Positions 43,088-59,151 of a DNA stretch of 64,000 nucleotides are shown one piece after another. Each line of letters opens with the position of its first letter. The stretch's first letter is position 1. The notes under the pieces are model-generated. The model saw nothing but the letters and a program-made list of their open reading frames with translations. It was not told the DNA's origin and did no database searches. The DNA is from JARRPM01 sp963792815 (GTDB taxonomy: Bacteria > Pseudomonadota > Gammaproteobacteria > Pseudomonadales > Halieaceae), in assembly GCA_963792815.1 (NCBI GenBank), contig CAWBXR010000006.1, forward strand, positions 353,483-417,482, given 5' to 3'. Made by a program: the position numbers and the translations under genes.

Positions 43088-43486
43088 ATGGCGCAACATG
43101 AGAATACGCATTCTATCCTGATGGGCTATCTACTCTGGATCTTCGGGTTCATGGGTGCGCACAGGTTCTACTACGGCAAGCAAATCTCCGGGGTTATCTG
43201 GTTTTGCACCCTCGGCCTGTTCTTCATCGGCTGGATTATCGACCTGTTCCTGATCCCCTCCATGGAGCGCGAGGCGGGACGCCGCTTTATCCCCGGCCCC
43301 ATCGACTACAATATCACCTGGATTCTCCTGACCTTCCTGGGCTGGCTGGGTATCCACCGCTTCTACATGGGCAAGTTCCTCACCGGGATCATCTACCTGC
43401 TCACCGGCGGCCTGTTCCTGGTCGGCATCCTCTACGACTTCCTGACCCTGAATGAGCAGCTGTCGGATGTGAACCGCGGGTATTAG
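43088..43486 (+). CDS. Protein with two TM2 domains
   Basis: The 132-residue membrane protein carries two TM2 units. The first has YLLWIFGFMGAHRFYYGKQI and a second hydrophobic stretch to about residue 60; the second has TFLGWLGIHRFYMGKFLTGI and runs to about 115. Each unit has two transmembrane helices joined by a short loop with the H-R-F-Y motif. Function is unknown. It is the only plus-strand gene in the whole core expression region and ends at a shared terminator with tufA. Confidence 0.88.
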   Translation: MAQHENTHSILMGYLLWIFGFMGAHRFYYGKQISGVIWFCTLGLFFIGWIIDLFLIPSMEREAGRRFIPGPIDYNITWILLTFLGWLGIHRFYMGKFLTGIIYLLTGGLFLVGILYDFLTLNEQLSDVNRGY

Positions 43487-43549
43487 CGCACTATATTGAT
43501 AGTCGAATACTACGAAACAGGATTGATGTGACCAATTTGGTTGCATGCT

Positions 43550-43640
43550 GTTCCGTTCGCGGCGGAGGACGGGGCTAGCCTCGCTCCACGGCCGCGGCCA
43601 TGGAGCCAGGGCAAACCCGGACCCCAGCCGACAATGGAAC
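43550..43640. repeat. MITE-like repeat, short copy (91 bp)
   Basis: The left end GTTCCGTTCGCGGC and right end (inverse of GTTCCATTGTCGGC) match those of the 325-bp copy at 8213-8537. About 38 bases at the left and 47 at the right align well with that copy, and the interior is missing. It lies between the TM2 gene and the tufA terminator. Confidence 0.7.
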
Positions 43641-43681
43641 AAGATCGTTGCAGCTCGCCCCTTCACCAGAATGTGAAGAAC

Positions 43682-43710
43682 AAAAAAAGCCCGGCAAATG
43701 CCGGGCTTTT
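43682..43710. terminator. Bidirectional terminator after tufA and the TM2 gene
   Basis: A-run, AGCCCGGCA, short loop, TGCCGGGCT, T-run. The near-perfect stem lies 19 bases past the tufA stop on the minus strand and serves the TM2 gene on the plus strand as well. Confidence 0.9.
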
Positions 43711-43728
43711 CAGCAGAACAAGAGCAAC

Positions 43729-44952
43729 TTACTCGATGATCTTGGCAACAACGCCCGCGCCAACGGTACGGCCGCCTTCGCGGATCGCAAAACGCAGGCC
43801 ATCTTCCATCGCAATCGGGGCAATCAGCGTCACTACCATCTGGATGTTGTCACCCGGCATGACCATCTCAACACCCTCAGGCAGTTCACAGGCACCGGTC
43901 ACATCAGTGGTGCGGAAGTAGAACTGCGGACGGTAGCCCTTGAAGAACGGCGTGTGACGGCCACCTTCGTCCTTCGACAGAATGTAAACCTCTGCCTCGA
44001 ACTTGGTGTGCGGCTTCACTGAACCCGGCTTGGCCAGTACCTGGCCACGCTCTACGTCCTCACGCTTGGTACCGCGCAACAGAACGCCAACGTTCTCGCC
44101 CGCACGGCCTTCGTCCAGCAGCTTGCGGAACATCTCAACACCGGTACAGGTGGTCTTCTGGGTGTCGCGGATACCGATAATCTCGATTTCCTCGCCAACC
44201 TTCACAATACCGCGCTCTACCCGGCCGGTTACCACAGTACCGCGACCTGAGATGGAGAATACGTCTTCTACCGGCATCAGGAAGGCGCCGTCGATGGCAC
44301 GCTCAGGCTCCGGAATGTAGCTGTCCAGGGTCTCCACCAGGGTCTTCACCGCCGTGGTGCCCAGGCCGTTCTCGTCTTCGCCGTTCAGCGCCATCAGCGC
44401 AGAACCACAGATGATCGGGGTGTCGTCACCGGGGAACTCGTACTGGTCAAGCAGCTCGCGCAGCTCCATCTCTACCAGTTCCTTCATCTCCGCGTATTCC
44501 TCGGAGTCCGCACCGCCGCAGTCGTCTGCCAGCAGGTCAGCCTTGTTCAGGAATACCACGATGTAGGGAACACCCACCTGGCGCGACAGCAGAATGTGCT
44601 CGCGAGTCTGGGGCATGGGGCCGTCAGTGGCGCCACACACCAGGATCGCGCCGTCCATCTGCGCGGCACCGGTGATCATGTTCTTCACGTAGTCCGCGTG
44701 TCCCGGGCAGTCAACGTGGGCGTAGTGACGGTTCGGCGAATCGTACTCGACGTGGGAGGTCGCAATCGTAATACCGCGCTCACGCTCTTCCGGTGCGTTG
44801 TCAATACCGTCAAACGCAACCGCACTACCACCCCAGGTCTCTGCACAGACACGGGTCAGCGCCGCTGTCAGCGTCGTCTTGCCATGGTCAACGTGCCCGA
44901 TGGTACCCACGTTGACGTGGGGCTTTTTGCGTTCAAATTTTTCCTTTGCCAC
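43729..44952 (-). CDS. tufA: Elongation factor Tu, copy 1
   Basis: The GTG at 44950-44952 aligns with the start of the second copy, lies 9 bases after a GAGG ribosome site, and gives 407 residues; a TTG two codons upstream is also open. The G motifs are GHVDHGKTT, DCPGHADY and NKAD. It brings aminoacyl-tRNA to the A site. It differs from copy 2 (62453-63676) at ten positions by my count, such as AETWGGSAV against AEVWGGNAV. It ends the str operon and has its own terminator. Confidence 0.98.
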   Translation of the reverse strand: MAKEKFERKKPHVNVGTIGHVDHGKTTLTAALTRVCAETWGGSAVAFDGIDNAPEERERGITIATSHVEYDSPNRHYAHVDCPGHADYVKNMITGAAQMDGAILVCGATDGPMPQTREHILLSRQVGVPYIVVFLNKADLLADDCGGADSEEYAEMKELVEMELRELLDQYEFPGDDTPIICGSALMALNGEDENGLGTTAVKTLVETLDSYIPEPERAIDGAFLMPVEDVFSISGRGTVVTGRVERGIVKVGEEIEIIGIRDTQKTTCTGVEMFRKLLDEGRAGENVGVLLRGTKREDVERGQVLAKPGSVKPHTKFEAEVYILSKDEGGRHTPFFKGYRPQFYFRTTDVTGACELPEGVEMVMPGDNIQMVVTLIAPIAMEDGLRFAIREGGRTVGAGVVAKIIE

Positions 44953-44983
44953 TTTCAATCACCTCTTATGGGGTTAGCTAACG

Positions 44984-47095
44984 TTACTTGGTCTGGTTCT
45001 TGGAAATAATATCTTCAGCGACATTCTTCGGTGCTTCCATATACTTGGCGAATTCCATCGTATAGGTTGCACGACCCTGGGTCGCGGAGCGCAGGTCCGT
45101 GGAGTAGCCAAACATTTCCGCCAGCGGCACTTCCGCATCGATAACCTTACCCATGGCATTCTCGTTCATGCCCAGGATAAGACCGCGACGACGGTTGAGG
45201 TCACCGACCACATCACCCATGTTTTCCTCGGGGGTTACCACTTCCACTTTCATGATCGGCTCGAGCAGTACCGCCCCGCCTTGCTGGGCAAGCTTCTTCG
45301 TTGCCATGGAGGCGGCAATCTTGAACGCCATCTCGTTGGAGTCCACGTCGTGGAAGGAACCGTCGAACAGCGTGGCTTTCAGGCCCAGCAGGGGATATCC
45401 CGCCAGAACACCGTTCTTCATCTGCTCCTCGATACCTTTCTGAACCGCCGGTACGTATTCGCGCGGAACCGTACCACCCACAACCTCGTTAACAAACTCA
45501 AGGCCGTCGGCACCGGTATCTTCCGCGGGCTGGAACCTGACCCAGACGTGGCCGTACTGACCGCGACCGCCTGACTGGCGCACAAACTTGCCCTCGATTT
45601 CAGCGGTGTTGCGAATAGCTTCGCGGTACGCCACCTGCGGCTTGCCGATATTCGCCTCAACACCGAACTCGCGGCGCATGCGATCGACCAGGATATCCAG
45701 GTGCAATTCGCCCATACCGGAAATAATGGTCTGGCCTGTCTCCTCATCGGTCTTGACGCGGAATGACGGGTCTTCCTGGGCCAGCTTGCCCAGTGCGATG
45801 CCCATTTTTTCCTGGTCGGGCTTGGACTTGGGCTCTACCGCCACGGAAATAACCGGCTCGGGGAACTCCATGCGCTCGAGAACGATAGGCTTGTCCAGGT
45901 CGCACAGGGTATCACCGGTGGTAACATCCTTGAGGCCGACAGCGGCGGCGATATCGCCAGCCAGTACTTCCTTGATCTCCTCCCGGCTGTTCGCGTGCAT
46001 CTGCACCATACGACCCACGCGCTCCTTCTTCTCTTTTACCGAGTTGTAGACTGCGGTGCCGCTTTGCAGCTGGCCCGAGTAAACCCGGAAGAAGGTGAGT
46101 GTTCCCACGAAGGGGTCTGTGGCAATTTTGAACGCCAGCGCAGAGAAAGGCTCGGTGTCGCTTGCAACCCGCTTTGCCGGAGTGTTATCCGCATCCAGCA
46201 GGGTACCCTCGATCGCTTTCACCTCGGTCGGTGAAGGCATGTACTCGATTACCGCGTCAAGCATGGCCTGAACGCCCTTGTTCTTGAAGGCGGAGCCGCC
46301 AAGCACAGGCACGATCTCGTTGGCCAGGGTGCGCAGGCGAATGCCCTGCTTGATCTCGGCCTCGGTCAGCTCACCGCCCTCGAGGTACTTGTCCATGAGC
46401 TCTTCTGTGGCTTCCGCCGCAGCTTCTATCATCTGGTCGCGCATTTCCTGCACTTCGTCAACCATGTCCGCGGGGACATCGGCATACTCAAAGGTCATGC
46501 CCTGGTCTGCCTCATTCCACAAGATGGCCTTGTTCTTGACCAGGTCGATAACGCCCTTGAAATCTTCCTCGGAGCCGATAGTCATTTGCAGCGGCACGGG
46601 AATCGCACCCAGGCGGGTCCTGAGCTGGCCCACGACCTTGCGGAAATCCGCGCCGGCACGGTCCATTTTGTTTACGAATACCATGCGCGGCACTTCGTAC
46701 TTGTTGGCCTGGCGCCAGACAGTCTCGGTCTGGGGCTGGACACCGGAGGTGCCGCACAGCACAACCACGGCGCCGTCCAGTACACGCAGGGAGCGCTCTA
46801 CCTCAATGGTAAAATCCACGTGCCCGGGGGTGTCGATGATGTTGATGCGGTGATCATCAAACTGCGCATCCATACCCTTCCAGAAACAGGTGGTAGCCGC
46901 AGAGGTAATGGTAATACCACGCTCCTGCTCCTGCTCCATCCAGTCCATGGTGGCTGCACCGTCGTGCACTTCCCCAATTTTGTGGGACAGTCCGGTGTAA
47001 AAAAGAACGCGCTCGGTGGTTGTGGTTTTACCCGCATCCACATGGGCGCAAATACCGATATTGCGATACCGGCTGATAGGAGTCTTACGTGCCAC
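44984..47095 (-). CDS. fusA: Elongation factor G
   Basis: The 703-residue translocase has the G domain first (AHVDAGKTTTTERVLFYTG, DTPGHVDF, NKMD), then domain II, and domains III-V at the C-terminus with GGRGQYGHVWVRFQPAED and the tip loop region. It moves tRNAs and mRNA through the ribosome and helps in recycling. It lies between rpsG and tufA, 31 bases ahead of the latter. Confidence 0.99.
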   Translation of the reverse strand: MARKTPISRYRNIGICAHVDAGKTTTTERVLFYTGLSHKIGEVHDGAATMDWMEQEQERGITITSAATTCFWKGMDAQFDDHRINIIDTPGHVDFTIEVERSLRVLDGAVVVLCGTSGVQPQTETVWRQANKYEVPRMVFVNKMDRAGADFRKVVGQLRTRLGAIPVPLQMTIGSEEDFKGVIDLVKNKAILWNEADQGMTFEYADVPADMVDEVQEMRDQMIEAAAEATEELMDKYLEGGELTEAEIKQGIRLRTLANEIVPVLGGSAFKNKGVQAMLDAVIEYMPSPTEVKAIEGTLLDADNTPAKRVASDTEPFSALAFKIATDPFVGTLTFFRVYSGQLQSGTAVYNSVKEKKERVGRMVQMHANSREEIKEVLAGDIAAAVGLKDVTTGDTLCDLDKPIVLERMEFPEPVISVAVEPKSKPDQEKMGIALGKLAQEDPSFRVKTDEETGQTIISGMGELHLDILVDRMRREFGVEANIGKPQVAYREAIRNTAEIEGKFVRQSGGRGQYGHVWVRFQPAEDTGADGLEFVNEVVGGTVPREYVPAVQKGIEEQMKNGVLAGYPLLGLKATLFDGSFHDVDSNEMAFKIAASMATKKLAQQGGAVLLEPIMKVEVVTPEENMGDVVGDLNRRRGLILGMNENAMGKVIDAEVPLAEMFGYSTDLRSATQGRATYTMEFAKYMEAPKNVAEDIISKNQTK

Positions 47096-47131
47096 GATTA
47101 AATCCCCAATGACAGGTTGCTGGGCAACGGG

Positions 47132-47602
47132 TTAAAAACGGTAGTGGGAGAAAGCCTTGTTTGCTTCTGCCATACGATGAACGTCTTCACGCTTTCTCAC
47201 AGCATTTCCCTTGCCCTGTGAGGCGTCGATGATTTCACCGGCGAGACGCTGGCGCATGGATTTTTCACCGCGGTTGCGGGAGTACTCCACCAGCCAACGC
47301 ATGGACAATGCCACGCGGCGTGAGGGGCGCACTTCAACAGGTACCTGGTAAGTGGCGCCACCGACCCGGCGGGATTTTACTTCCACCATCGGCGCGATAT
47401 TTTCCAGGGCCTCGTCAAAAGCTTCCAGGGGATCCTTGTTCAGGCGTTCCCGGACAATTTCGAGGGCGCCGTAAACAATGGTTTCAGCGACTGATTTCTT
47501 ACCACTGATCATCACGTGGTTCATGAACTTTGCCAGCGTCACGTTGCCGAACTTGGGGTCCGGCAGCACTTCGCGCTTGGCGACTACTCGTCTTCTTGGC
47601 AT
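47132..47602 (-). CDS. rpsG: 30S ribosomal protein S7
   Basis: The 156-residue head protein reads MPRRRVVAKREVLPDPKFGN and has VEVKSRRVGGATYQVPVEVR and the conserved ALSMRWLVEYSRNRGEKSMR. In enteric bacteria S7 represses the str operon at the rpsL-rpsG gap. The gap here (47603-47717) is 115 bases and could hold such a site. Confidence 0.99.
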   Translation of the reverse strand: MPRRRVVAKREVLPDPKFGNVTLAKFMNHVMISGKKSVAETIVYGALEIVRERLNKDPLEAFDEALENIAPMVEVKSRRVGGATYQVPVEVRPSRRVALSMRWLVEYSRNRGEKSMRQRLAGEIIDASQGKGNAVRKREDVHRMAEANKAFSHYRF

Positions 47603-47717
47603 GGTTTTGCCCTTCTCTCTTCAGGTTGATCCGAACACCGACCTGCCACAAATGCGGGGGAGGCAGGGGTTCGGCCTTACTTACATCGTTAAGCCTGGTT
47701 GCGCTGTCAGAACTCGC

Positions 47718-48089
47718 TTACTTGGGACGCTTGGCACCGTACTTGGAGCGACCGTTTCTGCGGTCGGAGACTCCAGAGGTGTCAAGGCTGCCACGCACGG
47801 TGTGGTAACGCACACCGGGTAAGTCCTTCACACGACCGCCGCGAATCAATACCACACTGTGTTCCTGCAGGTTGTGTCCCTCACCGCCGATGTACGAAGA
47901 GACTTCGTAACCGTTGGTCAGGCGCACACGACAGACTTTACGCAGTGCGGAGTTTGGCTTCTTCGGCGTGGTCGTATAAACGCGAGTACAAACACCACGG
48001 CGCTGCGGGCAGCTCTGCAGGGCGGGTACGTCGCTCTTTTCTACTTTGCGCTTCCTGGGCGTACGAACCAATTGGTTGATCGTTGCCAT
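47718..48089 (-). CDS. rpsL: 30S ribosomal protein S12
   Basis: The 123-residue decoding-centre protein carries TTTPKKPNSALRKVCRVRLT and GGRVKDLPGVRYHTVRGSLD. The lysines altered in streptomycin-resistant strains (in PKKP and VKDLP) are wild type. It starts the str operon about 120 bases downstream of a strong promoter. Confidence 0.99.
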   Translation of the reverse strand: MATINQLVRTPRKRKVEKSDVPALQSCPQRRGVCTRVYTTTPKKPNSALRKVCRVRLTNGYEVSSYIGGEGHNLQEHSVVLIRGGRVKDLPGVRYHTVRGSLDTSGVSDRRNGRSKYGAKRPK

Positions 48090-48217
48090 CCAGTTAAAAC
48101 TCCAGAATAAATCGTTTAGTTTTATGGCCTTATGGCCACCTCACACCCCGGGTCGGCAATTTCGACACTTTCGTGGAAACAGGACGTACGAAACCACCCC
48201 CGGAAAGAGGAGGCGGC

Positions 48218-48246
48218 ATTCTATAGACGCGGCTGTACAGAGTCAA
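48218..48246 (-). promoter_or_regulatory. Predicted str-operon promoter
   Basis: On the minus strand TTGACT (48241-48246), 17 bp, TAGAAT (48218-48223), then GCCGCC. It lies just past the stop of the second secreted paralog. An inverted repeat TCAACCCG/CGGGTTGA (48242-48276) covers the -35. Confidence 0.75.
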
Positions 48247-48286
48247 CCCGTGTCGGCACCGCTTTGTCGCGGGTTGATCCGCTCAG

Positions 48287-49042
48287 CTACCGCTCGTCGT
48301 CGTAGCGCACACTGAGTGCGTCGAAGACCGTGGGGGTATCACAGGAAGCGACCTTCGAGAGAATACCCATGGCCTTCTTCATCCCGCCGCCGTTGACGTA
48401 CATGTCCATGGTGGCGCCCATCTCGGCCAGGCGATTGAAGGCGACGACCCAGTAGTAGTCAAAGTCGATAGGGCCCGCACCCAGCGCCGGCTGGAAAAAC
48501 CAGGATAATCCCTGGGAGCCCATCGCCTTCATGGCGGTTCCCGACTCCAGGTGGGCTGCATAGGCATCCGCTACCGTCTTGCCGTCATTGACGGTGCAGG
48601 CATAGAACAGCACTACCCCGTCACGCGGGGCCCCGTCGGCGGCGTTTATCGGGAAGGACATCGCCATTTCGTGGCGACTGCTGCAATCGACCACGGTATT
48701 GAACTCGGCGGCGATAGTCTTCCCGGAGCTGTTCCACTGCTCCATGCTGGCACCGAACGAGGCGCCGTCGGGCCATGAACCCAGCCAACCCACATCAAAG
48801 TCGGCACCGGTATGGAACTGGGGGGTCAGGGTCCAGGCCGAATAGCCCAGATCATGCGTGTTGGCATAAGTCCTGAACTTCTCGTTTACTTTTTCCAGGT
48901 CCGCCATGGACTTGCCGTCCCGGAAGTTGCAGGCCCTGAAGTCCACTGGCCTGGCCTTGGCGTCTATCACCTGGGCAGCCGCTGTGAACCCGCTGGCGAG
49001 CAGTGCGGTTGATGCTGTCAGTAAAAGTAGTAGGCGTCTCAT
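48287..49042 (-). CDS. Secreted protein of unknown function, paralog 2
   Basis: From the ATG of MRRLLLLLTASTALLASGFT, behind a GAGGA ribosome site, the protein has 251 residues with a signal peptide cleaved probably near AAAQ. The mature part seems to have two related halves. The first has ACNFRDGKSMADLEKVNEKF, GYSAWTLTPQF and FDVGWLGSWPDG; the second has YACTVNDGKTVADAY, SWFFQPALGAG and FDYYWVVAFNRLAEMG. Cysteines at both halves and in VVDCSSRHE could pair. It resembles the neighbouring paralog over its whole length. I recognise no family; a dimeric alpha-beta-barrel-like fold is an inference. It has its own promoter. Confidence 0.85.
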   Translation of the reverse strand: MRRLLLLLTASTALLASGFTAAAQVIDAKARPVDFRACNFRDGKSMADLEKVNEKFRTYANTHDLGYSAWTLTPQFHTGADFDVGWLGSWPDGASFGASMEQWNSSGKTIAAEFNTVVDCSSRHEMAMSFPINAADGAPRDGVVLFYACTVNDGKTVADAYAAHLESGTAMKAMGSQGLSWFFQPALGAGPIDFDYYWVVAFNRLAEMGATMDMYVNGGGMKKAMGILSKVASCDTPTVFDALSVRYDDER

Positions 49043-49100
49043 AATAGTATTCCTCATCAGGTTTTGTCCCCCGACAGGTACCGCTGCCCCGCACCCGTTA

Positions 49101-49128
49101 AGCATAGTCAAGTTCCCAGCCTGTACAA
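49101..49128 (-). promoter_or_regulatory. Predicted promoter of secreted paralog 2
   Basis: TTGTAC (49123-49128), 16 bp, TATGCT (49101-49106) on the minus strand. The surrounding bases match the promoter region of the other paralog, including the downstream GGGGCAG. Confidence 0.6.
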
Positions 49129-49148
49129 GTTGCGTCCAACATCCGGAC

Positions 49149-49181
49149 AAAAAAAGGGGCGGTGCCCAAGAGCACCGCCCC
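49149..49181 (-). terminator. Intrinsic terminator after secreted paralog 1
   Basis: On the minus strand GGGGCGGTGC, 6-base loop, GCACCGCCCC, then seven U. The perfect 10-bp stem lies 19 bases past the stop. Confidence 0.9.
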
Positions 49182-49200
49182 TGATTGGCTTTGGCTCTAT

Positions 49201-49965
49201 TCAGGGGCGCGCGCCGGCACGTACCAGGCGGGCATCGAATACCCCCGGAGAGGAGCAACTGGCAACGGGACCCATTATTTCCATGTTCTTCTGCCAGCCC
49301 CCGCCGTTCATATAGGTTTCTACGGCGGCGCCGAGTTCCGTGTAATTGTTAAAAGCGACCACCCGCCAGTAGTCAAAGTCGATATCCCCCGCGCCCATAC
49401 CCGGAAAAAACAGCCAGGATGAAGCGTCAGTGCCCAGTGCAGTCATCGCGCCGGTGAGCTTCTTGGCGGCGGCAATGGCATCATTCGGGCTCTTGCCGTC
49501 ACCCAGGCTGCAGGCATAGAACATCACCACACCGTTCCCGGGCGGCGCCTTGGGTGGATTGATCACCATGGATGAGGCCATTTCATGACGGGAGCTGCAA
49601 TCGACAACCGCGCCAAACGCCTTTGCCACATCCTTGCCCTTGGTCATCCAGTTGTCCTGGGACTTACCGAAGGCGTTGCCGTCAGGCCAGGCGCCGAGCC
49701 AACCCACGTCGAAGGCGTCATCGCCGTCGTTGGTGAACTGGGGCGTCAGGGTCCAGGCCGTGTAGCCGACATCGTTCTGGTCGGCGTAGGCCTTGAATTT
49801 CTCGATGACATTGTTCAGGTCTGCCATGCCCTTGCCGTCCTGGAAGTTACAGGCAAAAAACTCGACCGGGTTCGCCTTTTGAGCGCCGTCCTGGGCTACC
49901 GCAGACTGTGCCCAGGGCACCGACAACGCCAACAACATCGCTACCACTGTTGATATTCTGTTCAT
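49201..49965 (-). CDS. Secreted protein of unknown function, paralog 1
   Basis: The ATG of MNRISTVVAMLLALSVPWAQ, 5 bases after GAGGAAAC, gives 254 residues with a signal peptide (cleavage near AVAQ). It shares with paralog 2 the blocks FACNFQDGKGMADL, GYTAWTLTPQF, FDVGWLGAWPDGNAFG, VVDCSSRHEMAS, FYACSLGDGKS and IDFDYWRVVAFNNYTELGA. Internal halves again look related. A mature protein in the periplasm or outside the cell is expected. Function is unknown. It lies between terminators, one after rpoC and one of its own, so it is a single-gene transcription unit. Confidence 0.85.
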   Translation of the reverse strand: MNRISTVVAMLLALSVPWAQSAVAQDGAQKANPVEFFACNFQDGKGMADLNNVIEKFKAYADQNDVGYTAWTLTPQFTNDGDDAFDVGWLGAWPDGNAFGKSQDNWMTKGKDVAKAFGAVVDCSSRHEMASSMVINPPKAPPGNGVVMFYACSLGDGKSPNDAIAAAKKLTGAMTALGTDASSWLFFPGMGAGDIDFDYWRVVAFNNYTELGAAVETYMNGGGWQKNMEIMGPVASCSSPGVFDARLVRAGARP

Positions 49966-50026
49966 TGGGTGTTTCCTCGTGTTGGTTGGAGTCCCCACGA
50001 GCATCGTTTCTGCCCCGACCCTGTTA

Positions 50027-50054
50027 AAGGTAGACAGGTTTCCCATTTGTTCAA
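50027..50054 (-). promoter_or_regulatory. Predicted promoter of secreted paralog 1
   Basis: TTGAAC (50049-50054), 16 bp, TACCTT (50027-50032) on the minus strand. It aligns with the paralog 2 promoter over about 50 bases, with the same spacing. Confidence 0.55.
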
Positions 50055-50094
50055 GTTTTGTCGAGTATCCGGCACAATCCTGTTTCCTCGGGAT

Positions 50095-50130
50095 AAAAAA
50101 GGGGCGGAGGGTGTCGCCACCCGCCGCCCC
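50095..50130 (-). terminator. Intrinsic terminator after rpoC
   Basis: On the minus strand GGGGCGGCGGGTG, loop GCGA, CACCCTCCGCCCC, then six U. The 13-bp stem with one mismatch closes the rpoBC transcript before the secreted paralogs. Confidence 0.9.
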
Positions 50131-50150
50131 TGTATTGGGGAGGATTGAAC

Positions 50151-54371
<4,221 letters not shown>

Positions 54372-54453
54372 GGCGTTTCCTCCACGAGGTTATTGCTACC
54401 AGGTTGAGCGGCGCTGGGCGCCGCTGTCACCACTGAGTCCAGTGTTACGTCTG

Positions 54454-58527
<4,074 letters not shown>

Positions 58528-58664
58528 CAGTACTCCCCAGCGTGATTTGCTTTCAACCGCCCCCAGGGCGGTCCACTAGCTCCGGTCAGGAGCTATAAAC
58601 AGGCCGCGGCGACAATGCGCCCCGGCCATGAATTCTTTGTGCTTTTGAAGCGGGAAAAGGCCGG

Positions 58665-58694
58665 CGGGCATCTGCCCACCAGCCTTGTCCTTGT
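58665..58694 (-). terminator. Attenuator-type hairpin between rplL and rpoB
   Basis: On the minus strand GGCTGGTGGGC, loop AGAT, GCCCGCCGGCC, then four U. The 11-bp stem with two G-U pairs and the short U-run suit partial termination. E. coli has a partial terminator at the same place, which lowers rpoBC relative to rplJL. Confidence 0.7.
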
Positions 58695-58721
58695 TCGGCC
58701 TGAACCGAACGGTTTTTCAGC

Positions 58722-59105
58722 TTACTTGAGCTCGGCAGTACCGCCGGCCTCTTCCAACTGCTTCTTGATGTCTTCCGCTTCAGCCTTGGGAGCGCCTTCC
58801 TTGATCGGGGAAGGAGCGCCGTCGACCAGGCCCTTGGCTTCTTTCAGGCCCAGGCCGGTTACTGCGCGAACAACCTTGATCACGTTAACCTTCTTTTCGC
58901 CAGCGGCGGTCAGGATAACGTCGAACTCGGTCTGCTCTTCAGCAGCCGCGCCGGCATCACCACCGCCAGCAGCTGCAGGTGCAGCGGCGACAGCCGCAGC
59001 AGCAGTTACACCAAACTTTTCTTCCATTGCGCTGATGAGCTCAACGATGTCCATTACGCTCATATCAGCAATTGCATTCAAAATATCGTCTTTAGACAGA
59101 GCCAT
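58722..59105 (-). CDS. rplL: 50S ribosomal protein L7/L12
   Basis: The 127-residue stalk protein has the N-terminal dimer domain (MALSKDDILNAIADMSVMDI), an Ala/Gly-rich hinge and the C-terminal factor-binding domain with GEKKVNVIKVVRAVTGLGLK and EAKGLVDGAP. It recruits EF-Tu and EF-G. It lies 46 bases after rplJ. Confidence 0.99.
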   Translation of the reverse strand: MALSKDDILNAIADMSVMDIVELISAMEEKFGVTAAAAVAAAPAAAGGGDAGAAAEEQTEFDVILTAAGEKKVNVIKVVRAVTGLGLKEAKGLVDGAPSPIKEGAPKAEAEDIKKQLEEAGGTAELK

Positions 59106-59151
59106 GACTCATATCTCCTATTTAGCTGAATTAAATATCCACTGCAGTGGC

